From: Pontibacter akesuensis
GTDB taxonomy: Bacteria; Bacteroidota; Bacteroidia; Cytophagales; Hymenobacteraceae
Length of the DNA: 64,000 nucleotides
Direction: 5' to 3'
Assembly (NCBI RefSeq): GCF_001611675.1
Contig: NZ_CP014766.1
Span: forward strand, 3,968,001 to 4,032,000
The translations under genes and the position numbers were made by a program. Shown in pieces: positions 45,577 to 51,720 of this stretch. The stretch's first letter is position 1. The number at the start of each line of letters is the position of its first letter. Under the pieces are notes generated by a model. It did no database searches. It worked only from the letters and a program-made list of their open reading frames with translations, and was not told where the DNA came from.

Positions 45577-45605
45577 GGTAACGGCATTGGTAATGACTTT
45601 GGTAA
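45577..45605. promoter_or_regulatory. Three direct repeats of GGTAA, 12-bp spacing
   Basis: GGTAA occurs at 45577, 45589 and 45601 (steps of exactly 12), just upstream of the DUF3987 start and inside the gap after the unknown 314-aa gene. The same word forms the arms of the operator-like TTACC-TTTG-GGTAA at 46714-46727. It could be a binding-site cluster for the element's own regulator. Confidence 0.55.
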
Positions 45606-45627
45606 TGAATAGGGGAGTGTAACCGCC

Positions 45628-46572
45628 TTATTTCCTTTTACTTGAGCCGGGCCTTTGTTTGATGCCGTCGAACTTGGGCCTGTAGGCGGTGGTGTACACG
45701 TCCGGGTACACAAAGCCGCGACTGGGCTTGACCAGCTGGCGAATCGTGTCACCTTTGGTATAGGCGGCGCTGATTGTCCTGTGCTCGATTTCCTTGATCC
45801 ATCCCTTTCGCTTCAGCTCGATGTGCATTTCCGCCAGCTCCTTCTGTGTTCCGAGCCACTCAAATTTGTTTAACCCCAGTGCCGTCACGTCGAGCGGTAC
45901 GTGCAAGCTCTCCGTTTCGCGCGTGTCCTCCTTCTCCCGTTGCGCAGTTTCGTTCAAAGCCGACTGGAAAAGCTCTGGGAATAGCCTGATGCCGATGGCC
46001 TCCACCGCATTGAAGTCCCGCAGCCCCGGCTCAACGTTGTCTATCTTCGCTGCCTCGAGCTGTATCTGCTCTTGTGTGAAGGCGGGCTCCAGCCTCCTCA
46101 CCTGGCTTGTCAGGGTGTGGTACACTATAAGGAATTTGGCAACGGCGCTGTCACCTTCGGCAGTGCCTGCTGCTGTTTGGCTTTCCAGGCGCTGCACCCA
46201 GCGAAGCCAGTAGCGGAAGGCTTCCTCGCTCACGCGCTCCAGGTTTGCGATAGTGCCGTCTGCGTGGAGGGCGGCAAGCTTGAGCATCCCTGACAGGCTT
46301 ACCTCCCTTGCCTTGGCGATGCCCGCCGAGGGCGCAGATCTTCTGTTAATAGAGAAAGCGCCCTCGAATACGGTGATGATCTCTTGCAGCCGAGGCGTTT
46401 TCTCAAAAGACTTCCTGAGCGCGCCAATGGACAGGAGCTGCAGGTAAAAGGCCAGGCCTTTGTGCCCGACCTCTTCCAGGCTTGTTCTCACTTGCTGCAG
46501 CGCGAAGCTTTCGTACCGCTTCTGAAGTGCCCAGAAGCGGCTGTCACTGTATGTCGGTGCTGTGTTGCTCAT
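45628..46572 (-). CDS. Unknown element protein, possible winged-helix end
   Basis: A 314-residue mostly helical protein that I do not recognise. It starts MSNTAPTYSDSRFWALQKRY. The region 225-270 (LGLNKFEWLGTQKELAEMHI, then ELKRKGWI) resembles a small winged-helix or replication-initiator-type DNA-binding segment. The tail is basic (KQRPGSSKRK). It is divergent from the MerR-like gene, and its mRNA leader consists of array A5. Position ahead of the DUF3987/DUF6371 genes suggests a replication or control role (inference). Confidence 0.7.
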   Translation of the reverse strand: MSNTAPTYSDSRFWALQKRYESFALQQVRTSLEEVGHKGLAFYLQLLSIGALRKSFEKTPRLQEIITVFEGAFSINRRSAPSAGIAKAREVSLSGMLKLAALHADGTIANLERVSEEAFRYWLRWVQRLESQTAAGTAEGDSAVAKFLIVYHTLTSQVRRLEPAFTQEQIQLEAAKIDNVEPGLRDFNAVEAIGIRLFPELFQSALNETAQREKEDTRETESLHVPLDVTALGLNKFEWLGTQKELAEMHIELKRKGWIKEIEHRTISAAYTKGDTIRQLVKPSRGFVYPDVYTTAYRPKFDGIKQRPGSSKRK

Positions 46573-46610
46573 TGTTGCTACTTGTTGCTACTTGTTGCTG
46601 TTTGTTGCCA
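46561..46610 (-). repeat. 10-bp-period GTTGC array A5 (5 units) in an mRNA leader
   Basis: GTTGC starts at 46564, 46574, 46584, 46594 and 46604, exactly 10 apart. It spans the start codon (46570-46572) and the whole predicted leader of the 314-aa gene. A further GTTGC lies at 46625. Confidence 0.95.
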
Positions 46611-46616
46611 AATATA
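46609..46616 (-). promoter_or_regulatory. Predicted -7 box for the 314-aa gene
   Basis: On the minus strand TATATTTG fits the Bacteroidota -7 consensus TAnnTTTG. The -33 position reads TTT rather than TTG. Transcription would begin about 46602, so the leader is almost wholly made of GCAAC repeats. Confidence 0.5.
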
Positions 46617-46690
46617 CGGCTTCCGTTGCGGCTAAGGAAACGATGCCCTGGCCCGTCTCTGGCGCTTCGAAAAAAAATTCTAGGGCTGCC

Positions 46691-46727
46691 TTGTTTTACG
46701 GATGTCTATTATATTACCTTTGGGTAA
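46691..46727 (+). promoter_or_regulatory. Bacteroidota promoter with overlapping operator-like palindrome
   Basis: TTG (46691-46693), a 21-base spacer and TACCTTTG (46715-46722) give a good -33/-7 promoter for the MerR-like gene at 46743. TTACC (46714-46718) and GGTAA (46723-46727) flank the -7 box as an inverted repeat, so a bound protein would block the promoter. Autoregulation is likely. Confidence 0.7.
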
Positions 46728-46742
46728 CAAACTAGATAAGCA

Positions 46743-47678
46743 ATGAGCGTTGTAGACACCCTTCTTAAGTTCATCTCGCACCGGGACCTGCTCTGGGGCT
46801 CACAGGGGGATTTCCTGGCTTTCATGGCTCACTACCACAGCCGCCTTTTCACCGTGCGCGACACGCTGGTGACGCCCAAGCGCTTCCACGACTGGCTGCA
46901 CGAGGGCCTGCTGCCGCTGGAAGTGCCCGAGGGGAAAAAGAATATGATGAGCCTGCCCGAGTTCGTCTGGGTGAAGCTCATTGATAAGCTGCGCCAGGTG
47001 GGAACGCCCCTGGATCACATCAGGGAGCTGAAGGGCTTCCTGTTTACAAAGGTGGACCCGCAGCACCTGAGGCAGGCGCTTTCGGAGCAGCAGGGGGCGA
47101 GGGCGGCGATGATGCGCCAGCTCGGCGGCCTAGGCCTCGGTAATGAGGAGCGCGAGGCGGTGGAGGATAGGCTGGAGGAGGGTGACTTCTTCTCCGTGCT
47201 GGAGGGCATCGGGCAGACGGTGCTGGACTCCCTGCTCATACGCCTGCTGCTGACCCCGGACGAGGCGGGCGTGATGCTCATGCCGAGCGGCTACTTCCGC
47301 GTGTGGCTGGAGAGCGCGGGCGAGCCCCGGATGAACCAGACCCATGTGTACCTGTCCATCTCCGAGGAGCTGAGTCTGTTTCGCAGCAACAGCCTGCGGG
47401 CGCAGAGCCCGGGGTCGCTCAACGATGTGTCGGACGAGGAGTGGCAGGTGGTGTGGGCCATCCGCGACAGGCGGGCCCGGGAGGTGACGGTGAGCTTCGT
47501 GGAGAAGGGCGAGCGGCGCCAGATAGACATTACCACCACCACCGACCACGTGTTCGACAAGGAGAAGGACGAGCAGGCCATTCAGCGGATCACGCAGGGC
47601 AAGTACCTGGACGTGCGCATCAAGACGCAGGACGGCAAGACCCTGTTCATCGAGCGCAAGAAGCGAAAGCGGGTGTAG
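46743..47678 (+). CDS. MerR-like helix-turn-helix regulator of the element
   Basis: A 311-residue protein. Residues about 38-105 look like a MerR-type winged helix: LVTPKRFHDWLHEGLLPLEV, then MSLPEFVWVKLIDKLRQVG and TPLDHIRELKGFLF. The C-terminal ~100 residues (VVWAIRDRRAREVTVSFVEK, ending IERKKRKRV) form a basic beta-rich domain I do not recognise. It faces the replication-like genes across a short divergent promoter with an operator-like palindrome. A role as the lysogeny-type switch of the element is inferred. Confidence 0.7.
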   Translation: MSVVDTLLKFISHRDLLWGSQGDFLAFMAHYHSRLFTVRDTLVTPKRFHDWLHEGLLPLEVPEGKKNMMSLPEFVWVKLIDKLRQVGTPLDHIRELKGFLFTKVDPQHLRQALSEQQGARAAMMRQLGGLGLGNEEREAVEDRLEEGDFFSVLEGIGQTVLDSLLIRLLLTPDEAGVMLMPSGYFRVWLESAGEPRMNQTHVYLSISEELSLFRSNSLRAQSPGSLNDVSDEEWQVVWAIRDRRAREVTVSFVEKGERRQIDITTTTDHVFDKEKDEQAIQRITQGKYLDVRIKTQDGKTLFIERKKRKRV

Positions 47679-48014
47679 AAAGCGCGTGAATGAAGCGCTG
47701 GACCACAAAAGCAGCCCAAGAACAAGCAGAAGCAAGCACCGGCAAGCAAAAGCAAGACAAGCCAAGCAAAAGCAATACAAAACAAGCAGGACCAATACAG
47801 AGCAAGCAGAAGCATAAGCACAGCAACCGGAAGCAACCAACAGCAACGCAGAGCAACCAAGAGCAACCGGAAGCAACGCTGGTCAAGCATAAGCAAGACA
47901 AAACAAGCAAAAGCAAGACTGCGTGCCAAGTAAACGGCACTGAAGACCTTAGGCCGATAGAGAGCAGGGCGGCCGTACCGGAAAAACCGGACGGCCGCGC
48001 TAACGGAAGAATCC
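47679..48014 (+). other. Array-filled gap between regulator and recombinase genes
   Basis: Two thirds of this stretch is array A3 (47721-47920). A frame open across it (47690-48106) would give a 138-residue Lys/Gln/Ser-rich chain translated from the repeats; I do not count it as a gene because it has no independent coding signal. Confidence 0.6.
47721..47920 (+). repeat. 10-bp-period GCAAG/GCAAC array A3 (20 units)
   Basis: Twenty units of 10 bp with one single-base phase shift between unit 10 and unit 11. Units 1-10 mostly carry GCAAG, ACAAG or GCAAT, units 11-16 carry GCAAC, and units 17-20 return to the CAAG type. The variable half of each unit differs freely, so only the 5-bp core and its spacing are kept. 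Confidence 0.95.
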
Positions 48015-48335
48015 GTGAACACTTCAACTATAACCAAACTAAAAGAGCATTCAGAGAAAAAGCAGCGCCCGAAGGGGCAGAAAAAGAAAAACAAACCGGC
48101 CGCTAACCCTCAAAAGCCTGGGGAAGCCGATCCGCAGGAGGAGGGCCTGTACGCGCAGGTAAGGCAGGACGAGGCGCTTCGGGCCTACCACACCGCAAGG
48201 CTCCTGGAAACACCCGGCTACGGGCACCTGGGCGAAGGCGGGGCAGGTGAGATGGTCGAGCAGATGCTCCGGCTCTCCACGCTCCTCTACGAGATGCTCC
48301 TGGAGGAAAGGAAGGAGGCAATCCATGAACGGTGA
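48015..48335 (+). CDS. Small protein coupled to the recombinase
   Basis: A 106-residue protein from a GTG start. The first 45 residues are Lys/Pro-rich. The second half is helical (EEGLYAQVRQDEALRAYHTA, then GEMVEQMLRLSTLLYEMLLE). Its last codons overlap the start of the recombinase gene (ATG at 48325, stop at 48333-48335), so the two are translationally coupled. It could be a recombination directionality factor or accessory protein, but nothing in the sequence proves this. Confidence 0.6.
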   Translation: MNTSTITKLKEHSEKKQRPKGQKKKNKPAANPQKPGEADPQEEGLYAQVRQDEALRAYHTARLLETPGYGHLGEGGAGEMVEQMLRLSTLLYEMLLEERKEAIHER

Positions 48336-50298
48336 AAGCGGGAAAAGGCAGCGGGGCGGCAAGCAGGCATCAATAGTCAGGAAAAGCAACCGTGGGCAAC
48401 CAACAGCAACCGGGAGCAACCAAGAGCAACAACAAGCAACGCAGGACAAGCAAAAGCAAGACAAAACAAGCAAAAGCAAGACAAAACAAGCAGGAGCAAT
48501 ACAGGTCAAGCAGGAGCAACGCACAGCAACCGAGGGCAACCATGAGCAACGCAGAGCAACCGGGAGCAACAAGAAGACGAAAAACGGCAACAAAACAGCA
48601 ACAATGGGCAACAGCAAAGCAACAGGCAGGACGATGGCAAATAAGCAAAAGGCAACAAGCGGCAACACGCAGGCGGCAACAAAAGGCAACACGGACCTAA
48701 GCGTATTCGCCCGGCCGCAGCTGGCAGGCAAGAAGAAAAGCAAAGCGGCCGTAAGGGGAAAGGTGGCCGTGATCTACACCCGCGTCTCCACCAAGGAGCA
48801 GGCCGAGACGAACCAGAGCCTGGAGACGCAGCTGGAGCGCTGCCGCGGTTATGCCCAGCGCCACGGCTATGAAGTCGTGAACGAGTTCGGCGGCACCTAC
48901 GAGAGCGCCAAGAACGATGAGCGCAAGCACTTCCAGCTGATGCTTGACTTCGTGAAGAAGAGCCGCCACAAGGTCGGCCACATCATCGTCTACTCCCACG
49001 ACCGCTTCTCGCGCTCGGGCTCCAACGCCATCTACATCGCCGACCAGCTCGCGCAGCTGGGCATCTCGGTGGTGGCCGTCACCCAGCCGGTGGACACGAT
49101 GACCGCCTCGGGCAAGCTGCAGCAGGGCATCCAGTTCCTCTTCTCCCAGTTCGACAACGACCAGCGGCGCGAGAAGTGCGTGACGGGCATGGAGGCCAAG
49201 GTGCGCAAGGGCTACCTGATGGGCAAGGCACCCATGGGCTACGACCAGCTGCGGGTGAACGGAGAGCAGGTGATAAAGCCGAACAAAGACGGGAAGCTCA
49301 TCCGCCTGGCCTTCCAGCTCAAGGCCGAGCAGGGGCTAAGTAACACCGACATCATCAAGCGGCTGAAGGCGCAGGGCCTCTCGCTCTACAACCAGACGCT
49401 CACCAAGATCTTCAAGAACCCGTTCTACTGCGGCCTGATCACGCATGGCTTGCTGGACGAGGGCGAGGTGATCGTGGGAAGGCACGAGCCGCTTATATCG
49501 CGCGACGTTTTCCTAAGGGTGAACGGCCTGCAGGCGCAGAACGCCCACGGCTACACCCAGGTGAAGGAGGACGAGCAGCTGCCACTAAGACATCACGTCA
49601 AGTGCGGCAGCTGCCAAAAGCCGCTCACGGGCTACGAGATGAAGAAGAAGGGCATCCACTACTACAAGTGCAACACCAGGGGCTGCTGCCTCAACAGAAA
49701 CGCCGGAAAGATGCACGAGCTGTACGGTGATCTGCTCAAAGAATACCAGATAGACCCCATGCTTTTGCCGCAGGTGCAGGAGATGATGTCGCAGGTGTTC
49801 AAGAAGCTGGGCCAGGACCATGAGCAGCAGGAAAAAAGACTGAAGCTGCAGCTATCGGAGTTGGAAAAGAAAAAGGATACGCTCGAGCGACGCTACGCCT
49901 ACGGCGAGATCAACGGGGAAATATTCTCAAAATTCAGCGGTGAGCTGAAAGGGGAGATGGGGGAAATAGAGGTGAACATGGAAAAACTCTCCGGCCCCTT
50001 ATCGAACCACAAAACGCTGCTGGGAAAAGGGCTTAAAATGATGCTAAGTCTCTCATCCACATGGGCTAAGGCTGAAGTGTCGCAAAGGAAGAGGCTGCAG
50101 GCGTTGGTGTTCCCGGACGGGGTGGAATATGAGCGCGAAAAGCAGGCTTATCGAACCACCCGCGTCAACTCCTTTTTCGGCCTTGCCGCGGAGATTTCAC
50201 AGGAAATGGGGCAAAAAGAAAGAGGGAAAAGCGATCCTGAAAATCACTTTTCCCTCCTGGTAGCCCGTAGGGGAATCGAACCCCTGTTACTAGAATGA
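48325..50298 (+). CDS. Large serine recombinase (integrase)
   Basis: A 657-residue large serine recombinase. The catalytic domain starts at about residue 148 (VAVIYTRVSTKEQ, nucleophile Ser155), unusually late. Then come a recombinase domain (about 290-400), a zinc ribbon (VKCGSCQKPLTG and CNTRGCC), a coiled coil (about 490-560) and a C-terminal tail. The ~110 residues before the catalytic domain are encoded by array A4. The last residues (LLVARRGIEPLLLE) are simply the antisense of the tRNA-Glu gene. I took the ATG at 48325, coupled to the small ORF; the frame is open 26 codons further. Confidence 0.93.
   Translation: MNGESGKRQRGGKQASIVRKSNRGQPTATGSNQEQQQATQDKQKQDKTSKSKTKQAGAIQVKQEQRTATEGNHEQRRATGSNKKTKNGNKTATMGNSKATGRTMANKQKATSGNTQAATKGNTDLSVFARPQLAGKKKSKAAVRGKVAVIYTRVSTKEQAETNQSLETQLERCRGYAQRHGYEVVNEFGGTYESAKNDERKHFQLMLDFVKKSRHKVGHIIVYSHDRFSRSGSNAIYIADQLAQLGISVVAVTQPVDTMTASGKLQQGIQFLFSQFDNDQRREKCVTGMEAKVRKGYLMGKAPMGYDQLRVNGEQVIKPNKDGKLIRLAFQLKAEQGLSNTDIIKRLKAQGLSLYNQTLTKIFKNPFYCGLITHGLLDEGEVIVGRHEPLISRDVFLRVNGLQAQNAHGYTQVKEDEQLPLRHHVKCGSCQKPLTGYEMKKKGIHYYKCNTRGCCLNRNAGKMHELYGDLLKEYQIDPMLLPQVQEMMSQVFKKLGQDHEQQEKRLKLQLSELEKKKDTLERRYAYGEINGEIFSKFSGELKGEMGEIEVNMEKLSGPLSNHKTLLGKGLKMMLSLSSTWAKAEVSQRKRLQALVFPDGVEYEREKQAYRTTRVNSFFGLAAEISQEMGQKERGKSDPENHFSLLVARRGIEPLLLE
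48381..48690 (+). repeat. 10-bp-period GCAAC/ACAAG array A4 (19 exact units plus tail)
   Basis: From 48381 to 48570 there are 19 consecutive 10-bp units with the core in the last five positions: six GCAAC, then a mix of ACAAG, GCAAG, GCAAT and TCAAG, then six GCAAC. A looser tail follows, with GCAAC at 48587, 48598, 48608, 48619, 48652, 48662, 48676 and 48686. The whole array is within the coding sequence of the recombinase. Confidence 0.97.
50224..50254 (-). terminator. Terminator of tRNA-Glu
   Basis: GGGAAAAG (50224-50231) pairs with CTTTTCCC (50247-50254), followed on the minus strand by a T-rich run. It lies four bases after the tRNA CCA end and inside the last codons of the recombinase frame. 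Confidence 0.75.
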
Positions 50299-50332
50299 AA
50301 ATCTAGCGTCCTAACCCCTAGACGAACGGGCC
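50258..50332 (-). tRNA. tRNA-Glu (TTC)
   Basis: The minus strand folds as a full cloverleaf. The acceptor stem GGCCCGT pairs with ACGGGCT (first pair G-U), the anticodon stem is CTAGA/TCTAG with loop TTTTCAT (anticodon TTC), and the T arm is GGGGTTCGATTCCCC. The discriminator is A and CCA is encoded (50258-50260). The serine recombinase ends inside it on the opposite strand, which marks it as the likely integration site. Confidence 0.95.
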
Positions 50333-50351
50333 GTTCTGTCTGATTGTGGTG

Positions 50352-50382
50352 CAAATATAGAGGGGGCATTTTACTTGTGCAA
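50352..50382 (-). promoter_or_regulatory. Bacteroidota promoter of tRNA-Glu
   Basis: Minus strand: TTG (50380-50382), spacer of 20, then TATATTTG (50352-50359), a perfect match to the TTG/TAnnTTTG pattern. The tRNA begins 20 bases downstream. So the tRNA keeps its own promoter and the insertion lies on its 3' side. Confidence 0.85.
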
Positions 50383-50390
50383 CAGCGCAG

Positions 50391-50444
50391 GTAAAAAAAA
50401 TATGGCTGTAGCTTAAAACGGCTGATTTACAGCCGCATAATTTT
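50391..50444 (-). terminator. Terminator of the transglutaminase-like gene
   Basis: GGCTGTA (50404-50410) pairs with TACAGCC (50428-50434), extended by A- and T-runs on the two sides. It follows the stop of the minus-strand gene directly. Confidence 0.7.
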
Positions 50445-51335
50445 TTACTTCTCGAAGGTTATTACGCTGTAAAGTTCTGGCTCCAGAAATGGGCCGCCTG
50501 GATGGGAGGCAGTATAATCGAAATTAATCCAAAGGTCGTCTCCTGTTTCATGGAAATGGATTTTACCCCCAGCCACCTCATCTGGAAAGAGCGTACGCAC
50601 CGCATAACTCACTTGCTCCAGGTCATCTACAGATCCCATTTTCACCTCGGTGTACATGTGGGTCGGCGATATCACCACGCGGGCCTCGCCTCCGATGGCC
50701 ATTACTGATGAAGCCATTAAGATAGCGTAGTCGTCACAGTCGCCGGCAAGCAGGCTCATACTTTCAGTAGGAGGAGAGTAGTAGTCCATGCCGAGCGGGT
50801 CGTTTACATATTTCCAATTAAGGCGAATGTGCTTGAAAAGCGAAAAGTAGCGGGTAAGTTTACCGAACTTGCGGTAGTACTCGTCATGAAAGTAGCGTGT
50901 GGAGTTCTCAACGGCGAAAGCCCGGACCTGAGGGTGCGTGGGTTGCATGGCGCTTTTCACGCGTTGGTTCTGAAAATAGGTGCCGCGCACAGGCTTGAAA
51001 TAAGAAACCTTATGCGGGTTACTCGTCATGTTCACCATCATGGCATTGTAATCATCGTAAATGCCATCAAACGTCTGGTCTTCAAACGTGCTGTTAAACC
51101 AGAACATGCCCAGGATGCCGAAGAACATGACAACAATAAGCTTGCGGCTATACTTGGTTACAACTACAGAGATTGCAGCTGCCAGCATCAGGCACAGCAG
51201 GAAGTGCAGCTCATACTCCATCGAATTGTAAGGGTGAATGTAGAAGCTGAGCAGCACGGCCATTGGGAACACAATGATGATTTGAATGAACCGCACGGTG
51301 AACTTCAAAAAATTATGTCGTAGAAACTGCGTCAT
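50445..51335 (-). CDS. Membrane protein with transglutaminase-like domain
   Basis: A 296-residue protein with three hydrophobic helices in the first ~85 residues. The rest is a transglutaminase-like fold: nucleophile in LLAGDCDDYAILMASSVM (Cys about 211), then ARVVISPTHMYTEV (His) and an Asp-containing WINFDYT near the end. Family members act as proteases or amidases in the periplasm or have lost activity; all three catalytic-type residues appear present here. Substrate unknown. Confidence 0.85.
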   Translation of the reverse strand: MTQFLRHNFLKFTVRFIQIIIVFPMAVLLSFYIHPYNSMEYELHFLLCLMLAAAISVVVTKYSRKLIVVMFFGILGMFWFNSTFEDQTFDGIYDDYNAMMVNMTSNPHKVSYFKPVRGTYFQNQRVKSAMQPTHPQVRAFAVENSTRYFHDEYYRKFGKLTRYFSLFKHIRLNWKYVNDPLGMDYYSPPTESMSLLAGDCDDYAILMASSVMAIGGEARVVISPTHMYTEVKMGSVDDLEQVSYAVRTLFPDEVAGGKIHFHETGDDLWINFDYTASHPGGPFLEPELYSVITFEK

Positions 51336-51652
51336 TCGGGTACTTCTTTAGCTAGTGTGCAATGTGCATCCAGCACGAACGGATATGCTTTTGGTACTGG
51401 AGGCCTTTCCTGTAATGATAACGCAAAATTCACGCCTTTTCGCTCCATCAAGTAAAGGTTTTTCCGAATATTTTTTGTTTCACCCAAGTTAAGGCATCCG
51501 ACCAACTTTTTCAATAGCCTTGCCTTCTGAAGGTTAGCCTCTTTTTGCGAAGGGAGTATCAGGTAAGCACTAGAGGAAAGAGGCTTTCGAGCGTTGTGAA
51601 GCCTTTTATCTTAAAAAGAGGAGGAGTGGGGGATGGAAATAACTAAGCCAAT
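51336..51652. other. Intergenic stretch, uncertain small frame only
   Basis: A 60-codon minus-strand frame (51332-51514) ends with its stop overlapping the start of the transglutaminase-like gene. It has no recognisable domain and I do not call it. The rest is plain sequence. Confidence 0.4.
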
Positions 51653-51700
51653 AAAAAACTCGCCCACATGAACCTGAGCAAGGTTCTATGCGGGCGAGTC
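51653..51700 (-). terminator. Rho-independent terminator
   Basis: ACTCGCCC...GAACC pairs with GGTTC...GGGCGAGT around 51660-51699, with TTTTTTATT on the minus-strand 3' side. It closes the lipoprotein gene at 51721. Confidence 0.85.
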
Positions 51701-51720
51701 ATACTTGTGCCTGCCGCTTC

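Larger units (their letters stand above)
36099..50257. mobile_element. Proposed tRNA-Glu-linked integrative element
   Basis: The region has a large serine recombinase directly beside tRNA-Glu (right end), a replication-like module (DUF3987 and DUF6371/toprim proteins), a MerR-like regulator with a divergent promoter region, a restriction-modification protein, and IS/resolvase debris on the left. All seven GCAAC-type arrays lie within it. The right edge is well placed, close to the tRNA 3' end or its terminator. The left edge is inferred only from the first array; I found no clear second copy of the attachment site. It may be smaller than stated. Confidence 0.55.

Noticed and set aside
47690-48106. 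138-codon frame as a Lys/Gln-rich protein
   Set aside because: It is mainly the translated 10-bp array and lacks any independent coding evidence.
47721-48690. Arrays as a CRISPR locus
   Set aside because: Units are 10 bp with a 5-bp core, there are no 20-40 bp repeats or spacers of uniform size, and no cas genes are present.
51332-51514. 60-codon minus-strand frame whose stop overlaps the next start
   Set aside because: The overlap is suggestive, but there is no domain and no sign of coding constraint; left uncalled.
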